From: Diphasiastrum complanatum
Taxonomy: Eukaryota; Streptophyta; Lycopodiopsida; Lycopodiales; Lycopodiaceae
Assembly: GCA_029204225.1 (NCBI GenBank)
Contig: CM055097.1
Span: 6,345,676-6,409,675, forward strand
DNA: 64,000 nucleotides
Reading direction: 5' to 3'
Part shown: positions 1-10,204 of the stretch, piece by piece
Layout: every line of letters starts with the position of its first letter
How positions within the stretch are numbered: the stretch's first letter is position 1
Program-made: the position numbers and the translations under genes
The notes under the pieces: generated by a model
Seen by the model: only the letters and a program-made list of their open reading frames with translations
Databases searched by the model: none
Told to the model about the DNA's origin: nothing

Positions 1-645
1 ACATGATGCCAGCAGATACTTCCTAGGTTGTGGCTAATCTGTCACTCTTGTAATTCTATGATTAGTTGTAGATGTATAATCACTCTAATCTTAGGTTTAC
101 ATAGAGAGACCGTACTTACTGGATAATACTTGACATATATCAGAACAGGATACACATAGAGTAACCAAGAGATGAGACACTCAAGAAGTCTGATGCTAGT
201 AAGCAATCAAGATGAACACAGACAGAAGCTCCACTTGCGTGCGAGAAGATAATTCTGTCTAGGATCAGAAGATCCAATTGTCCGCTAGTGAAGCGAGACT
301 ACTACTCGTGAGAGAACCGTACTTCTCTCACGCCAACGCACTGCGTGGATTCGCATGTAGTGCCCTGAAGAAATCAGAGAAAATAAATATATATTATTTT
401 CTAGTTGTGTCTGATCTTGGATATTGAATGCTTATGATGTTTAATTTCATATGTCTGAGTTTTCTTGTTCCCTTTGAATTCCGCACCTTGGTTGAAATTA
501 AGTCGAATGCTGTATTAATTTTATGAACGTAGATCAGTAGTAACTGACTACCCTCTGGAGGATTGTAGGAGTGTTTTAGCTGGCAGTGCCCAGTGAACGC
601 ATCTGAACTCCATCCGAATCTTGAAAGAGAGTCGCGAATGTTTCG
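1..645 (+). repeat. LTR (3' part) of the Copia-4 family, cut by the window edge
   Basis: Reads collinearly with the 3' LTR of Copia-4 (about 28480-29133). Shared tracts include the 'gtggctaatct.ccactcttgtaattct' stretch, the 'cgtgagagaac...ttctctca' stretch and the 'gaactccatccgaatc' end. The LTR end is placed where the two copies stop matching, near 'cgaatgtttc'. No tRNA primer site follows, so this is either a 3' LTR whose element lies outside the window or a solo LTR. The right boundary is uncertain by about 20 bases. Confidence 0.75.
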
Positions 646-795
646 TGAATTTTCTTCTCACCATTCTCATCAATCATATCGGAGCAACGCACAATTCTCA
701 TCAATGCTTGGGTCATTTCCTGCAAACGGTAATGCACTGGTTTTTGCGAATCACTCCCACCGTAAAGAGAAATCACCAACATGTGTAAAATAGTT

Positions 796-1513
796 AGAAA
801 TAGTTTATAATGTTGACTTTAAAGGTACCACAAAGATTGCTAGTCAAGCATCTTGGTGTCACTAGGTGATAGGGCCAATTTTGGCTTTAGAGGTCATATA
901 TTCAAGTACACATGTTTTGTCATGATTAGGCCAAAATTCAACTATGAAGTAACTCAAGCTAGTTAGGTTGCTTACACATGTCAAATTTAGGTTTGATGAG
1001 TGATGCACCCTATGTGGTGGCAAAAGTGAAAGGGTCCAATCATAAGGGAGAGATGTGTTGGAAGGGTCCAATCAAAAGTGAGGGATGTTGCATCACACAA
1101 CCAATAGGATTAGAGAGGCTATGTTTAAGGGGTCCAATAGGAATTAAGCTTGGATCTCCATGAGTTTCTATATGTACTTTCATTCCCTTCATTAATGTAT
1201 GAGAGATCTATGAATTTTTGAGTCAATTTGGAGATTTGCCAATTTTGCTTGTATTGTCTTCTCTCTCTAGATAAAAAGTGGTATTTTCTCTCTCTACCCA
1301 AGGAGAGGAGCTTGTTGGGACTTAGTTTATTTCATGAAGTCTTCCACACGTGTGAAACACCTTTTGGTAATGAATGAATGCATGTAGAATGGTCTTTTTG
1401 CCTTAGATCTTGTCATTGGTCTTGGATTTCAATCAATAGGTGATTTGTAGTGCATGAGCCAAGCTTAGGAGATAAATTTCACACATTAGGACATTCCCAG
1501 ATGTGTGCCTCTA
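796..1513 (+). repeat. LTR of the Copia-1 family (solo or orphaned)
   Basis: Strongly similar to 16455-17171, the 3' LTR of Copia-1. Shared blocks are 'gctagttaggttgcttacacatgtc', two 'gggtccaatcaaaag'-type blocks, 'ctccatgagtt', a CT-rich tract, 'gaggagcttg' and 'cacacattagg.cattc'. A CACGTG box lies at 1347-1352. No primer-binding site follows, so it is a solo LTR, or the 5' LTR of Copia-1 separated from its body by later insertions. The left end is less similar and its boundary is approximate. Confidence 0.7.
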
Positions 1514-1907
1514 CACAAATGAAAATGGACGGTGTGCTCCACTATGCAATAAGATGAACTCCATTCAACACACACACCTACATATTGTGAGTGTGTTGGA
1601 GTCAGCGTTGGGATGAATCACCATAAAGAATGCAATAGTATCCAAGCATATTGAAATGATTGACGCAAAGGTAATAAAACATGTAATTTTATTGCATTTT
1701 TAGATTTAATCTCGAAATATATGTATTTTTTTTTATCCCATGCATTAAGTATTTATTTTTTTAAATGTTTAGTCTTCCCAACAAATATATGGCTATAGTT
1801 GTGGATGGTACACCATTTTTAATAAAAAAAATCATTTTTCAAGTTGCTCTCCATGCAAGATAATTTTTTTGATCCACAAAAGGCAATAATTATATGTACT
1901 ATATTTC
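1514..1907. other. AT-rich spacer, no gene seen
   Basis: A/T-rich sequence with poly-T runs. No open frame, RNA gene or boundary signal recognised. Confidence 0.5.
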
Positions 1908-3070
1908 TCATATTATTAAATTAGTTTCCTGATTTCCTGCTCCATCATTCCCATCATCGTCCCGTGGCTTCGTTGATTGAGCGCCTGCTTGGGCCTTGCA
2001 TGTCGTGTCCCATAGTTGGTTCACCTTGTCCAAGACTTGTTGTAGGGTCTTTGTGGTATCTTCCAGCTGCTTCTGGGACTCCAAGATGATCCTCTCTTGC
2101 TTGGCCACAATGTTTTGAAAATTTTTCTTTTCGGCGTCTCGTTCTTGGATTAGCCTTACATATTTTTCCATCCAGATGGCTAGGGCCTGTGGGGCCTGGA
2201 ATTAAATATCCTTGGGCTTGACTAGAGGAGCGTCAACTGTCATTGCACTCGATGAACCATCTTGTACTTGGTCGATTTGGACCATCTAGTGCTTCAGTTG
2301 CTATTGAACCTCTTCCAGAGTGGTCTTCTGTCCGGCCATCACAAATTTGATTTCCACTGTCTCTCTTTCTTATTCTTTGGCCAACCTCTGATGATGTGTA
2401 ATTTCCTGGTCTTGATGCTGGACCTTGCTCTCTAGCATTTGATATTGGCTAACCAACCAATGCATATGGTAGCTCGTTTCGGATAGGCCGATCATTGAGC
2501 GTTTGGCTGCTTTGGTGAGCTTCTCGAGGTTAGTGAGGGTTGGGTACTAATTAGAGTGTGGGATGGTGAGGCTAAACCAAAAAATAAACATGGCGTTAGA
2601 GCTGAAGATGGAGGTGGAGGTGGAGGTAGTAGAGGGATGATGTTAGTAACTGTTGTGGTGGTGGTGGTGGTTAGTGGAGGGGTCAGACTTCTTCCTGGTT
2701 GCTTCTCCTTCTCTGGCTCGTCGTCGATTATTTCCATCAGGTTTGCAGCATCAAAATATTGTGATGTGTCCAATGTGTGGACTTGTTGGGCCTGTGGTTG
2801 TTGGTCTTGTGGTTGCCGAGCTACTTTCGTGACCTGGGGACTGGATATCCCCACTCCTCCCCCCCCAAAAAAACTTGTGCCGATGGTGATGTTGGTGGCA
2901 TTGGCGTAGTAATCAGTGTGGGTGGGGTGGTGACTTGATCTGGCGACCTATGACTTGAGATACTGTCATGTCAGGTGCTGGTGTAGAGATAGTTGCTCCA
3001 TCAGTCGATGACATGTGAGGGTGATGAGTGTGGTTGTGAGGCCGTGGATGAGCTTCCATCATCTGACATG
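1908..3070 (-). pseudogene. Broken ORF: Ser/Pro/Thr-rich N-terminus followed by a coiled coil
   Basis: On the minus strand a low-complexity region (about 3070-2560; runs of Thr and Pro near 2620-2680, plus an acidic DAANLMEIIDDEPEKEK stretch) leads, after a frameshift near 2530, into a long single frame. From about 2530 to 1908 this frame is interrupted only by TAA, TAG, TAG and TAA codons. It encodes heptad-like Lys/Glu/Gln/Leu sequence of coiled-coil type, for example around EKKNFQNIVAKQERIILESQ. No domain family is recognised. It ends near an acidic, Asp-rich tail. It lies head-to-head with Gypsy-1 and could be an extra ORF of an unidentified retroelement or a dead host gene. That it once coded is inferred from the single frame surviving over about 620 bases. 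Confidence 0.45.
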
Positions 3071-3105
3071 GAATCATCTGAAACTGATCCCATTGGTGAT
3101 GTGGT

Positions 3106-5080
3106 TCTAGCTTGAAGCTTCTTTTTCAATATGAATCGGATCCTGAACCCAGCACATCTTCACCCAAGTATTACAGTATGGACACACCAATCACATTTGG
3201 GGTGAATATGATAAACGTAGCATGGCTGTCAACGGAACCTATTGAGAACCCAATGGACGATGATTTATTTCCTTGGCAACATGATCAAACTTATAGTAAG
3301 GAGATTGAGCTGACTGATGAGCAGGTCCTACAACACATGGACCCAGATCATTACAGAATCAAAAAAGTACCAGCTCAACCGCCGCAAAAGTCTACTATGG
3401 CGAAAGTTTCAAGGATCGATCCACCAAGGGCACCTGTGAACAAGAAGAATCAGTTGAAGCAACGCTACAACCAGGTGATCCGATGGAGTGATCTACCCGA
3501 AGAGGCTATAGCTATAGTGGATGTTGATATTTGCAACCATGAGGCAAATGTCACACCAGTTCTGATAAAAGACAACAAGGAAAAATCCACCAATATGACA
3601 AAAAAGAGCAAAAAGAAGATGTTGGATTCCTTGAAGTCAATCAATATGGACTCAGATATAGCGTCATCTTCTACTCAGATGACGGAGAACCAAAAGATGA
3701 CCAGTCGAGCTAAGATCAATATGCTGAAAGAAGAATCTCGATGAGATCTAGTTCACGAGATGTTTGAGACTTTCAAGAATTATACCTTGGACGACGTGGT
3801 AATTATGATGTCGCAAGCCCAGCAAGAACCTGATCAAAATCAGACACCAATGGAACAAGTCTTTGAGGGACCTGCGTGGACACAGCCAATGAATCTTGTC
3901 GAGCCAAGTGAAGAAGAAAAGATAGTGCATGTGGGAGAGCAGTTAACGCCACACAATTTAAGAGACTACGATCATTGTTGGTGTAATACAAGGATTGTTT
4001 TTCTTGGAGTTACAGTGATCTGAAGGGCATTCCACAAACAGTATTCCACCACACCATACCCTTGGTGGATGGAACAGTCCCCAAGGTGAGTCGCTACTAC
4101 CGCTGCAACCCGAACTACACAAAATTGATCAAATAGGAGTTGCAGAAGTTGTTAGATGCAGATTTCATTTATGAAGTCAAGCACACGGAATGGGTATTAC
4201 CGATAGTTATAATACCTAAGAAGAATGACAAAATGCGAATCTGTGTGAATCCAAAGGTGCTAAATGCAGTCACCAAAAAGGATCATTTTTTTTTTATCCT
4301 TTACGAAAAGTGTCCTTGACAGAGTAACTAGCGCCGAAGCCTACAGTTTTTTAGACGGCTTCAGCGGTTACAACCAGGTGAAGATAGCACCCCAAGACTA
4401 ACATAAGACAACATTCGCCACAGAATGGAGAACCTATGCCTATAAGGTGATGTAGTACGAACTTTGCAATGCCCCAAGCACTTTCCAGCGTGTCATGCAG
4501 GCGATATTCAAAGAGTATTTGTAGAAATTTTTGGAAATTTTCTTGGACGATCTGTGCGTGCATGGACCAGATTCAGAACACTTTAACAATTTGGAGAAGA
4601 CGGCTACAAAAATGTCACAATTTTTCAGATCTCGTTGAATCTAGAAAAATGTCAATCTTGGGTTACACATGGCTTGATTCTCGGCCATATAGTATTTAGA
4701 CACGGGATCGCCACAGACCTATCAAAGATCAGGATCATTGTTGATCTACCACCACCAGGGACGATCTACAAAGTCTACATATTCATGGGTCATGCTAGCT
4801 ATTATAGGATCTTCATTCTAGATTTTGTGGAGTTAGCCCGACCAATTTACAAACTCACAACAGATCCACATTGGAACGAGGAAGCCCTAAAGACTTTCCA
4901 AAAGCTTAAAGATGCATTGGCTTCAGCACCAATCTTACGTCCACCCAATTGGTCCATTGAGTTTCATGTGCATACGGACGCATTGAAGTATGCAGTTGGA
5001 ACAGTCTTAACCCAGCCAGGAGAACACAAAAAGGATTTTCCAATCCGATTTGCAAGCCGACAGCTCAGTGATATGATGTC
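3106..5080 (+). pseudogene. Gypsy-1: 5'-truncated Ty3/gypsy pol fragment (spacer, RT, start of RNase H)
   Basis: Collinear with Gypsy-6 51940-53840. The pre-RT spacer contains TPITFGVNMINVAWLS, LTDEQ and YTLDDVVIMM, frameshifted near 3745 and 3960. The RT domain follows as fragments: YYRCNPNY, PIVIIPKKNDKMRICVN, AYSFLDGFSGYNQVKIA, and an active-site box FLDDL (about 4540-4555) that keeps both Asp. Then come the connection (HGIATDLSKIRIIVDLPPPGT) and the RNase H start (EFHVHTDA...AVGTVLTQPGE) up to FASRQL. The fragment stops at the junction with the Gypsy-2 leader (about 5080). Several stops, frameshifts and a poly-T expansion near 4286 inactivate it. Protease, gag, integrase and LTRs are absent here. 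Confidence 0.88.
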
Positions 5081-5843
5081 TAAGTTCCTGTACGAGAATT
5101 CCCAGTGAAAAAAAGATGGGAAAGTACTAGTGAACCCTTGCAGACAGCAAAATTTTCAGTTGCAATGGTCAAGAACTCTCGCAGAGAATTTTGAAGTTCC
5201 ATCTCAGTGAGACCAGGACACAGAAGAGCTTGCGAGAGTTAGTTTGATTCCAGTGAGTAGAAAATTGGATTTAAGTGCAAAAAAATCGCTAAAAACTGAA
5301 GATCCAGCAAATCCTTCTAGTAAGAACTCTCGCAGACCCTCTCAATCAATTCAGAATGTCAATTTACATTAATGAAACCTGCGAGAGTTAGTGTGAAGAT
5401 CTGGTGAAGATCAAGCCAAAAACGTGGTTTTGAACCCTCACAGACCGTGAAATTTTCACTTCTTGTGAGAGTTAACTCTCGCGGAAAATTCTATAGTGAG
5501 ATCTGACCCAGATCCAGCTACTGTGAGCCTTGCAAGAGTTACTTTTCTTATATTTGAAAGATATCAAGTTTTTTACCAACAAAAACAGCTTAAGAACCCT
5601 CGCACAACCAACCCTTGCACAAGAGAACCCTTGCAGACTAGATAAATGGAAAGATCTGCATCAGATCCAGCTACTATCAAAATCTCAAGTCAATCAGTGC
5701 AAGGAGTAAAAAGTTATCAAGAAAAAACCACTATAAAGGGCCTAAAATTCACTTCCTGCCGATCAAATTGATCAGATCCTTAGAGATCCAGACTGCATCC
5801 TACTGTATAAGCAAGATCCAATTACTTTGGAACCCACCATCGG
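5081..5843 (+). other. Gypsy-2 5' leader with a mixed-orientation decamer array
   Basis: Non-coding DNA between the Gypsy-1 junction and the Gypsy-2 gag start, in the same relative position as the Gypsy-6 leader. It holds twelve copies of a decamer close to AACYCTYGCA: forward at 5133, 5174, 5335, 5433, 5474, 5595, 5610 and 5626; reverse complement at 5231, 5380, 5464 and 5531. At 5464-5483 a reverse and a forward copy abut. No 5' LTR or primer-binding site is seen, so the element is 5'-truncated. Confidence 0.7.
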
Positions 5844-6175
5844 ATGAATCTGAGATCGGGACGATCAATAGCACGAAGGATAACAAATCAAGCACCACAC
5901 CTTCCCAGATTAGCAGCTGTGCAACAAGAGACAGAACCGAAACCAGCACCAATGGATCCAATGGGCCAACCCGTACCTGTCGCTCCCTTGCAAGCAGTCC
6001 GGAGAGCACCACGAATAGAAATATCAAAATATGACGGATCATCAGATCCCATCCGATTCCTTCAGACCTTTGAGCAAGCTTGTGAAATCTACGGTGAACG
6101 GACACCTACGGAGAAGCTGATGTTGTTCCCCATGTCCTTATTGGCAGTGAGTGGCTAAGGATTGGTTTTTCAACC
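5844..6175 (+). pseudogene. Gypsy-2 gag, N-terminal fragment
   Basis: Starts at ATG 5844 with MNLRSGR, matching the MRLRSGR start of Gypsy-6 gag. It continues through a Pro/Gln-rich linker to the conserved capsid-type block (KYDGSSDPIRFLQTFEQACE..GE....EKLMLFPMSL). A frameshift near 6150 shifts the DWFFN motif into another frame, and the sequence then runs into an LTR piece. About 105 codons remain of a gag that exceeds 200 codons in Gypsy-6. The start is chosen by alignment with Gypsy-6 and the shared MxLRSGR opening. Confidence 0.85.
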
Positions 6176-6420
6176 TGTTTATCTTCTTTTCCTTCCATCT
6201 TTTCTAATCATCCCCTTCCTTTCACCTATAATCATGATGAATGTTAGTGTATAGGAGTAGAGTTAAGGGAGAGTAGTGTTAGTGGTGAGTAGAGCTAAGG
6301 GAGAAAGTAGAAAACTAACTAAAAATAGCATCTATGCATAGTTAGGTACCTATCCAGTGATCTAACCCTTGTTGACAGGTGAGAGGGCTATACTACGCAA
6401 GATCTTCGACCCTACAGGTC
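6176..6420 (+). repeat. Gypsy LTR fragment interrupting Gypsy-2
   Basis: Similar to the distal part of the Gypsy-3 LTR (about 31190-31390): CT-rich tract, 'gatgaatgttagtg', repeated 'gagtagagttaagg' and 'ctaac.cttgt'. It begins right after the broken gag and ends at the LINE fragment. Whether it is a truncated LTR inserted into Gypsy-2 or the product of recombination cannot be told. Confidence 0.55.
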
Positions 6421-7858
6421 CTAACTATGCCCAGTAGAATTTCGCAAGAGGGAGGAGTAATGTTCATGCCAGATCCTTAAGATACGCTCAAGGTAGGCTT
6501 GGAGTTGTCTTGCTTTATCCTTCAAAGGTTGGCAACTCTCGTTACCGTGCTTCCACCCCATTAGGTTACCTCGCCACCTCCAAAATTGCTTATAATCCCT
6601 GGACCTCGCAAGCATTTTACCCCTTTCAATAATATTGTCGAAGTTCTTGACCGAGGCGATGTGAAGGAGCAGCTTCACCCTGTCCACTTCTTATTGCCAT
6701 TTGTTCCAGCTCTCAAAGTTGCATGTAAGCGTAGTTGAGTCCAGGCCAAAGAGCGACGCTTCAGAGCATGCTGGATGGCATTTGAGGCCAAACCCACCGT
6801 CTGTTTAGGGAGCGGCGGGGTTAGGATTCCCAGGTCCTTGGCTACTCTCAAGGAGGTCTCTTGGAACATGCTACAAAGTTTATCCACGAGCAGTCCAGAG
6901 GTATACTTGGAAATCACTTTGTCTACCTCACCCATCCTGGGTGATGCAATACTTGGTCTTGCACAAGTTTAATCCAAGTGCGGTTAAAACATGGGGACGC
7001 TGGTTGCGGTCGGGTCAGAGATGGAAAAGAATGACTGGAATGCACTCATGAGACTACCGACCAATGGTCACTCAGGTAACAGTTTCGGTCCACTTTAGGG
7101 CGTGAAAGGAGGTTACGGGTAGATGAACTGACCATGATGTTATCTATCACCGTTCATCCATCATTGGTGTGTAGCGAAGAGGGTGAGCCCGCCACTTGGA
7201 ATACAGACAGAAGGCCATTAAATTTATTCACTCATAGCATGATTGCCTTTAGAGACATGTTCCAGCCTCCCATGATGGCAATCGGGTGGCCACCATTAAC
7301 AACAGACTTGAGAGTTTTGGTAAACTGACAAAGCATATTCCGTCTAGCAAAGCCCAGCTGCTTTTGAGGTACATATACCCCACCCAAAATCCATGACTTA
7401 GTGCCCAGTCTCATGCTAGAGGCCTGCACAAGGATCCAATTCGGGTGCTCCACCCCAATCGGGAAGGCCTCTAAACTCTGATGAACTGCTAGTGCAACTC
7501 CTTGCTCACCGGTATCACCCTTGTGGGCGAGGTGTTGAAACACAAAGTATTCATGAAAGTTCAATGGCCAACTCCCAATGTAGGCTCGTGTCTCCCGTTG
7601 TACAGGGCAAGCTATGTGATCCCTCCTGAGAAGTAGCGTCACGTCTGTCTGCCTACTAGTTATACCATTGATGTTAAGGGTCATCAATCCATTCACCTCT
7701 GGTCTCACTTTTGGCCGTAGAGGGAGTGGGCAATTGGGACCCCCTCGGTCATAGTAGCTGCGATAGACATGTACTAACAGGTGGAGCTTCCTATAGTTAC
7801 GGATCATGACAAGTATGTTGTGAGGCTTTGCAAGGAGTTCTAATAGCTGAAGAATCAA
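6421..7858 (-). pseudogene. LINE (non-LTR retrotransposon) ORF2 fragment: APE-type endonuclease plus linker
   Basis: The minus strand reads, from 7858 down, an endonuclease/exonuclease/phosphatase fold typical of plant L1-like LINE ORF2. Visible are LMTLNINGI (metal-site Asn region), a degenerate RETR in place of the catalytic Q/E-ET box, GGVYVPQ, MGGWNMS in the GDWN position, IDNIMVS and, near 7051-7078, SDHWSVV (the SDH motif). The linker follows in shifted frames (6935-6675 and 6687-6421), with AYLERILRIWHEHYSSLL resembling the stretch that precedes RT. The RT domain is missing because the fragment ends at a gypsy LTR piece. At least two frameshifts are present. No poly(A) tail or TSD was found. 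Confidence 0.75.
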
Positions 7859-8711
7859 GGCATGACAACAAGCTATTAATGATGAAGAAATTATAACTCA
7901 ATCATAACGGTAATGGCAAAGCTCTTTTTGCCAAGCACCAAGGGAGGAGCAAGAAGCAACACCAACACTTCTCCAAGGACAAAGCAAAAATAAAGACCAG
8001 ATGGAGAGGAGGAGGATTCCTCTCATGTTTCTATCTCAAAGAAGAAGAAGAATATCAAATGTTCCCTTTTTAGCAAGAAGAATTACTATGCTACAAATTG
8101 CTTCAAGAAGAAGAATCAATTCAAGCAAGCCAACATATCAAATGAGAAAGAAGACTCTATTGCAAGTGATGGAGGAAGATCTCTTATGGTCTCTAGTTTT
8201 TCATCTATACCTTTCAGGAAGGATGGATTACGGTACATTGATGGTGGAGCATCTTCACATATGCGTAGCTCCAAGCAGTCCTTCACATCTATTATGCCTT
8301 ATGGAGGAGCTAAGAAGACTATCTATACAACAAATGACCAAGAATACAATATTGAAGGCATAGGGAGTATTCCCTTGAAGACCTCATCTTCTAAAATTCT
8401 TTCTCTCAACAAGGTTCTTTTTGTGCCTAATCTTACAAAGGACCTCATAAGTGTTGGCCAACTTATTGATGGTGGCCTTGATGTGAAATTCAATATTGAT
8501 ACTTTTATTATCAAGAGAATTGATGAGATCCTTGCACATGGATCAAGATTTGGAGGCATATACAAGCTTGATCCAAGAGAGAGTTGTGATATTGCTTATG
8601 TGACAAAGCTTTCCAAGGAGGATTTAGGGCATAGAAGGTTGGGATATCCCAACTACAAATCCATGCTTTCTATGATCAAAGAAGCCAAGGCTATTGGCTT
8701 GCCAAAGAATC
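7859..8711 (+). pseudogene. Copia-1 gag end, protease and integrase zinc-binding region (left part, split by Copia-2)
   Basis: Frameshifted gag tail with a decayed zinc knuckle (NYYATNCFKKKNQ), then protease (YIDGGASSH at 8234-8260; the catalytic DSG reads DGG) and the pre-integrase block ending GLPKNL at the insertion point. Continuity is clear because the sequence resumes at 14841 in the same domain. The gag start, leader and 5' LTR are missing from the left side, where the LINE fragment abuts. Closest relative in the window is Copia-6. Confidence 0.9.
8707..8711. repeat. Target-site duplication of Copia-2 (gaatc), left copy
   Basis: The five bases before the TG of the 5' LTR are repeated at 14836-14840 right after the CA of the 3' LTR. 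Five bases is the expected length for copia integration. Confidence 0.93.
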
Positions 8712-9393
8712 TGTTAAAAATTCACAGTTCTAGCTTGACTAGTTTTGGTCATATGACTTGTAAATAGTTAGATGGTCGTGATGTGGCTTGTCACACGTGC
8801 CAAATAGCATAGGATTCCATTCATAAGAATGTTCTCAAGTAGAACTAAGTGTTAGAACCTTCGGAATGAGTTCAAATTATGCTTAGATACAAGAGAGAAA
8901 AAATAGGAGCTATTTTTGGTAATTTTTGCATTGTTGAGGGATCTCCAAGATTCCAACCCTAACTTGGTAGGGATGAAAGATCCACCAAAATTAGCATTAG
9001 GGATAGGTTTAGGTCTACTCATACCTGCCCAAAACCGTGATGGATCATGTATATATAGGTGATGATATCTCACCAAAATCAATCAAGCAATTTCATGATT
9101 TTTCTCTCATAATGGTGCAATTGCTCTCTATGTTCATAATTGTTTGAGTACTTGTGATTACTAATGATTATAGGATTGAATGTAGGTTTGGTGTACAGTA
9201 CTCAGACTGTGGGAGGCCGTACTTTCACATGTGTCAAAACTTTTTCAAGGATTTGGGCCATTTAGTGAGGTTCAAGCATAGATTTTTGATGGATTTTGAT
9301 GGTCCAACTTGTGCTAATCTTATGAAATCATAATCTATTGTTTACCTCATCATTTCAAGTGTTTTAGGATCCTTATTTGCTATATTTTTTACA
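8712..9393 (+). repeat. Copia-2 5' LTR
   Basis: 682 bp, TG...CA. A TATA box (tatatata) lies at 9050-9057 and a CACGTG box at 8794-8799. It is followed directly by the primer-binding site. A minus-strand open frame crosses the LTR but occurs in both LTRs and has no domain. Confidence 0.95.
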
Positions 9394-9406
9394 TGGTATT
9401 AGAGCC
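9394..9406 (+). promoter_or_regulatory. Copia-2 primer-binding site
   Basis: TGGTATTAGAGCC begins on the base after the LTR. It matches the initiator-Met tRNA primer site (TGGTATCAGAGCC) with one C-to-T change. Confidence 0.9.
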
Positions 9407-10204
9407 TAAAAGTTGAAATGAGCTAAATCCTTGGTTTTCATTCAATTTGATCACAATTTTTTATCTAAATCTTGTGTAGATTGGATCTTAGCATCTAGCA
9501 TTGATTCTAGAACTCAAAGTAAGTCAAATACATTGGAGATTGGTGTTGTTTGACTTCATTTGCAGGTGTTTAGGTGTCTAAAACCAGAGGCAAAGTTGAA
9601 TTCAATTCACATTACCAAGATAGCAAGTTTTGCTTGCTCCAAGCATTGATTTATAAGCGAGTTTTGGAGGTGATTTCATAGAGGAGGCTTTCTAGCATTC
9701 AAGGAGAGGGAAGATCAGAGTTTTGGGGACTCTTCAAGGCTGTTCTAAGGTGTAGTGGACACCTTCTAAAGTGATTTAGGTTCAGTCCAACCATTGTTTG
9801 ACTTATGCACCAAATTAGATCAGTTTTTCATCAATTTTGATCATTTTTTGCTTGTGATTGGATAGTAGATTGTGTTGCATCCTCATTAAGTTCCATTTAG
9901 ATCTTTTACAAGTTATTTTGGAAGTATATTAGGTTGCTGAAATTCACTCTTGATCAGATCATTTGGAATCTTTAATGTTCTTTATAGAAAGAGGGGCAAT
10001 TCTACTAGTATTGTCTACTTCAATCAAGCAAGTGCATTGTTTCTAGTATTTTATGATTTGATTTTGTTAGAGATCATTCTTAGATCTTTATAGGAAGTCT
10101 ATTACTATTTTTTTCAGGTCCCTAGGAAGTGGGATAAGGTATATCTTCAATCAAATCAATAGAAGTAACCTTCATTTGTGTCAAGTCCTTGATTAGGAGA
10201 CTAG
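9407..10204 (+). other. Copia-2 untranslated leader
   Basis: About 800 bp without a long open frame between the primer site and the gag ATG. Similar long leaders precede gag in Copia-3 and Copia-6. No clear structure beyond AT-rich runs was seen. Confidence 0.7.

Noticed and set aside
8852-9082. Minus-strand 76-residue ORF in the Copia-2 5' LTR, repeated at 14294-14524
   Set aside because: It is present twice only because the LTR is. It has no domain, starts at no clear promoter, and lies across the LTR's own TATA region.
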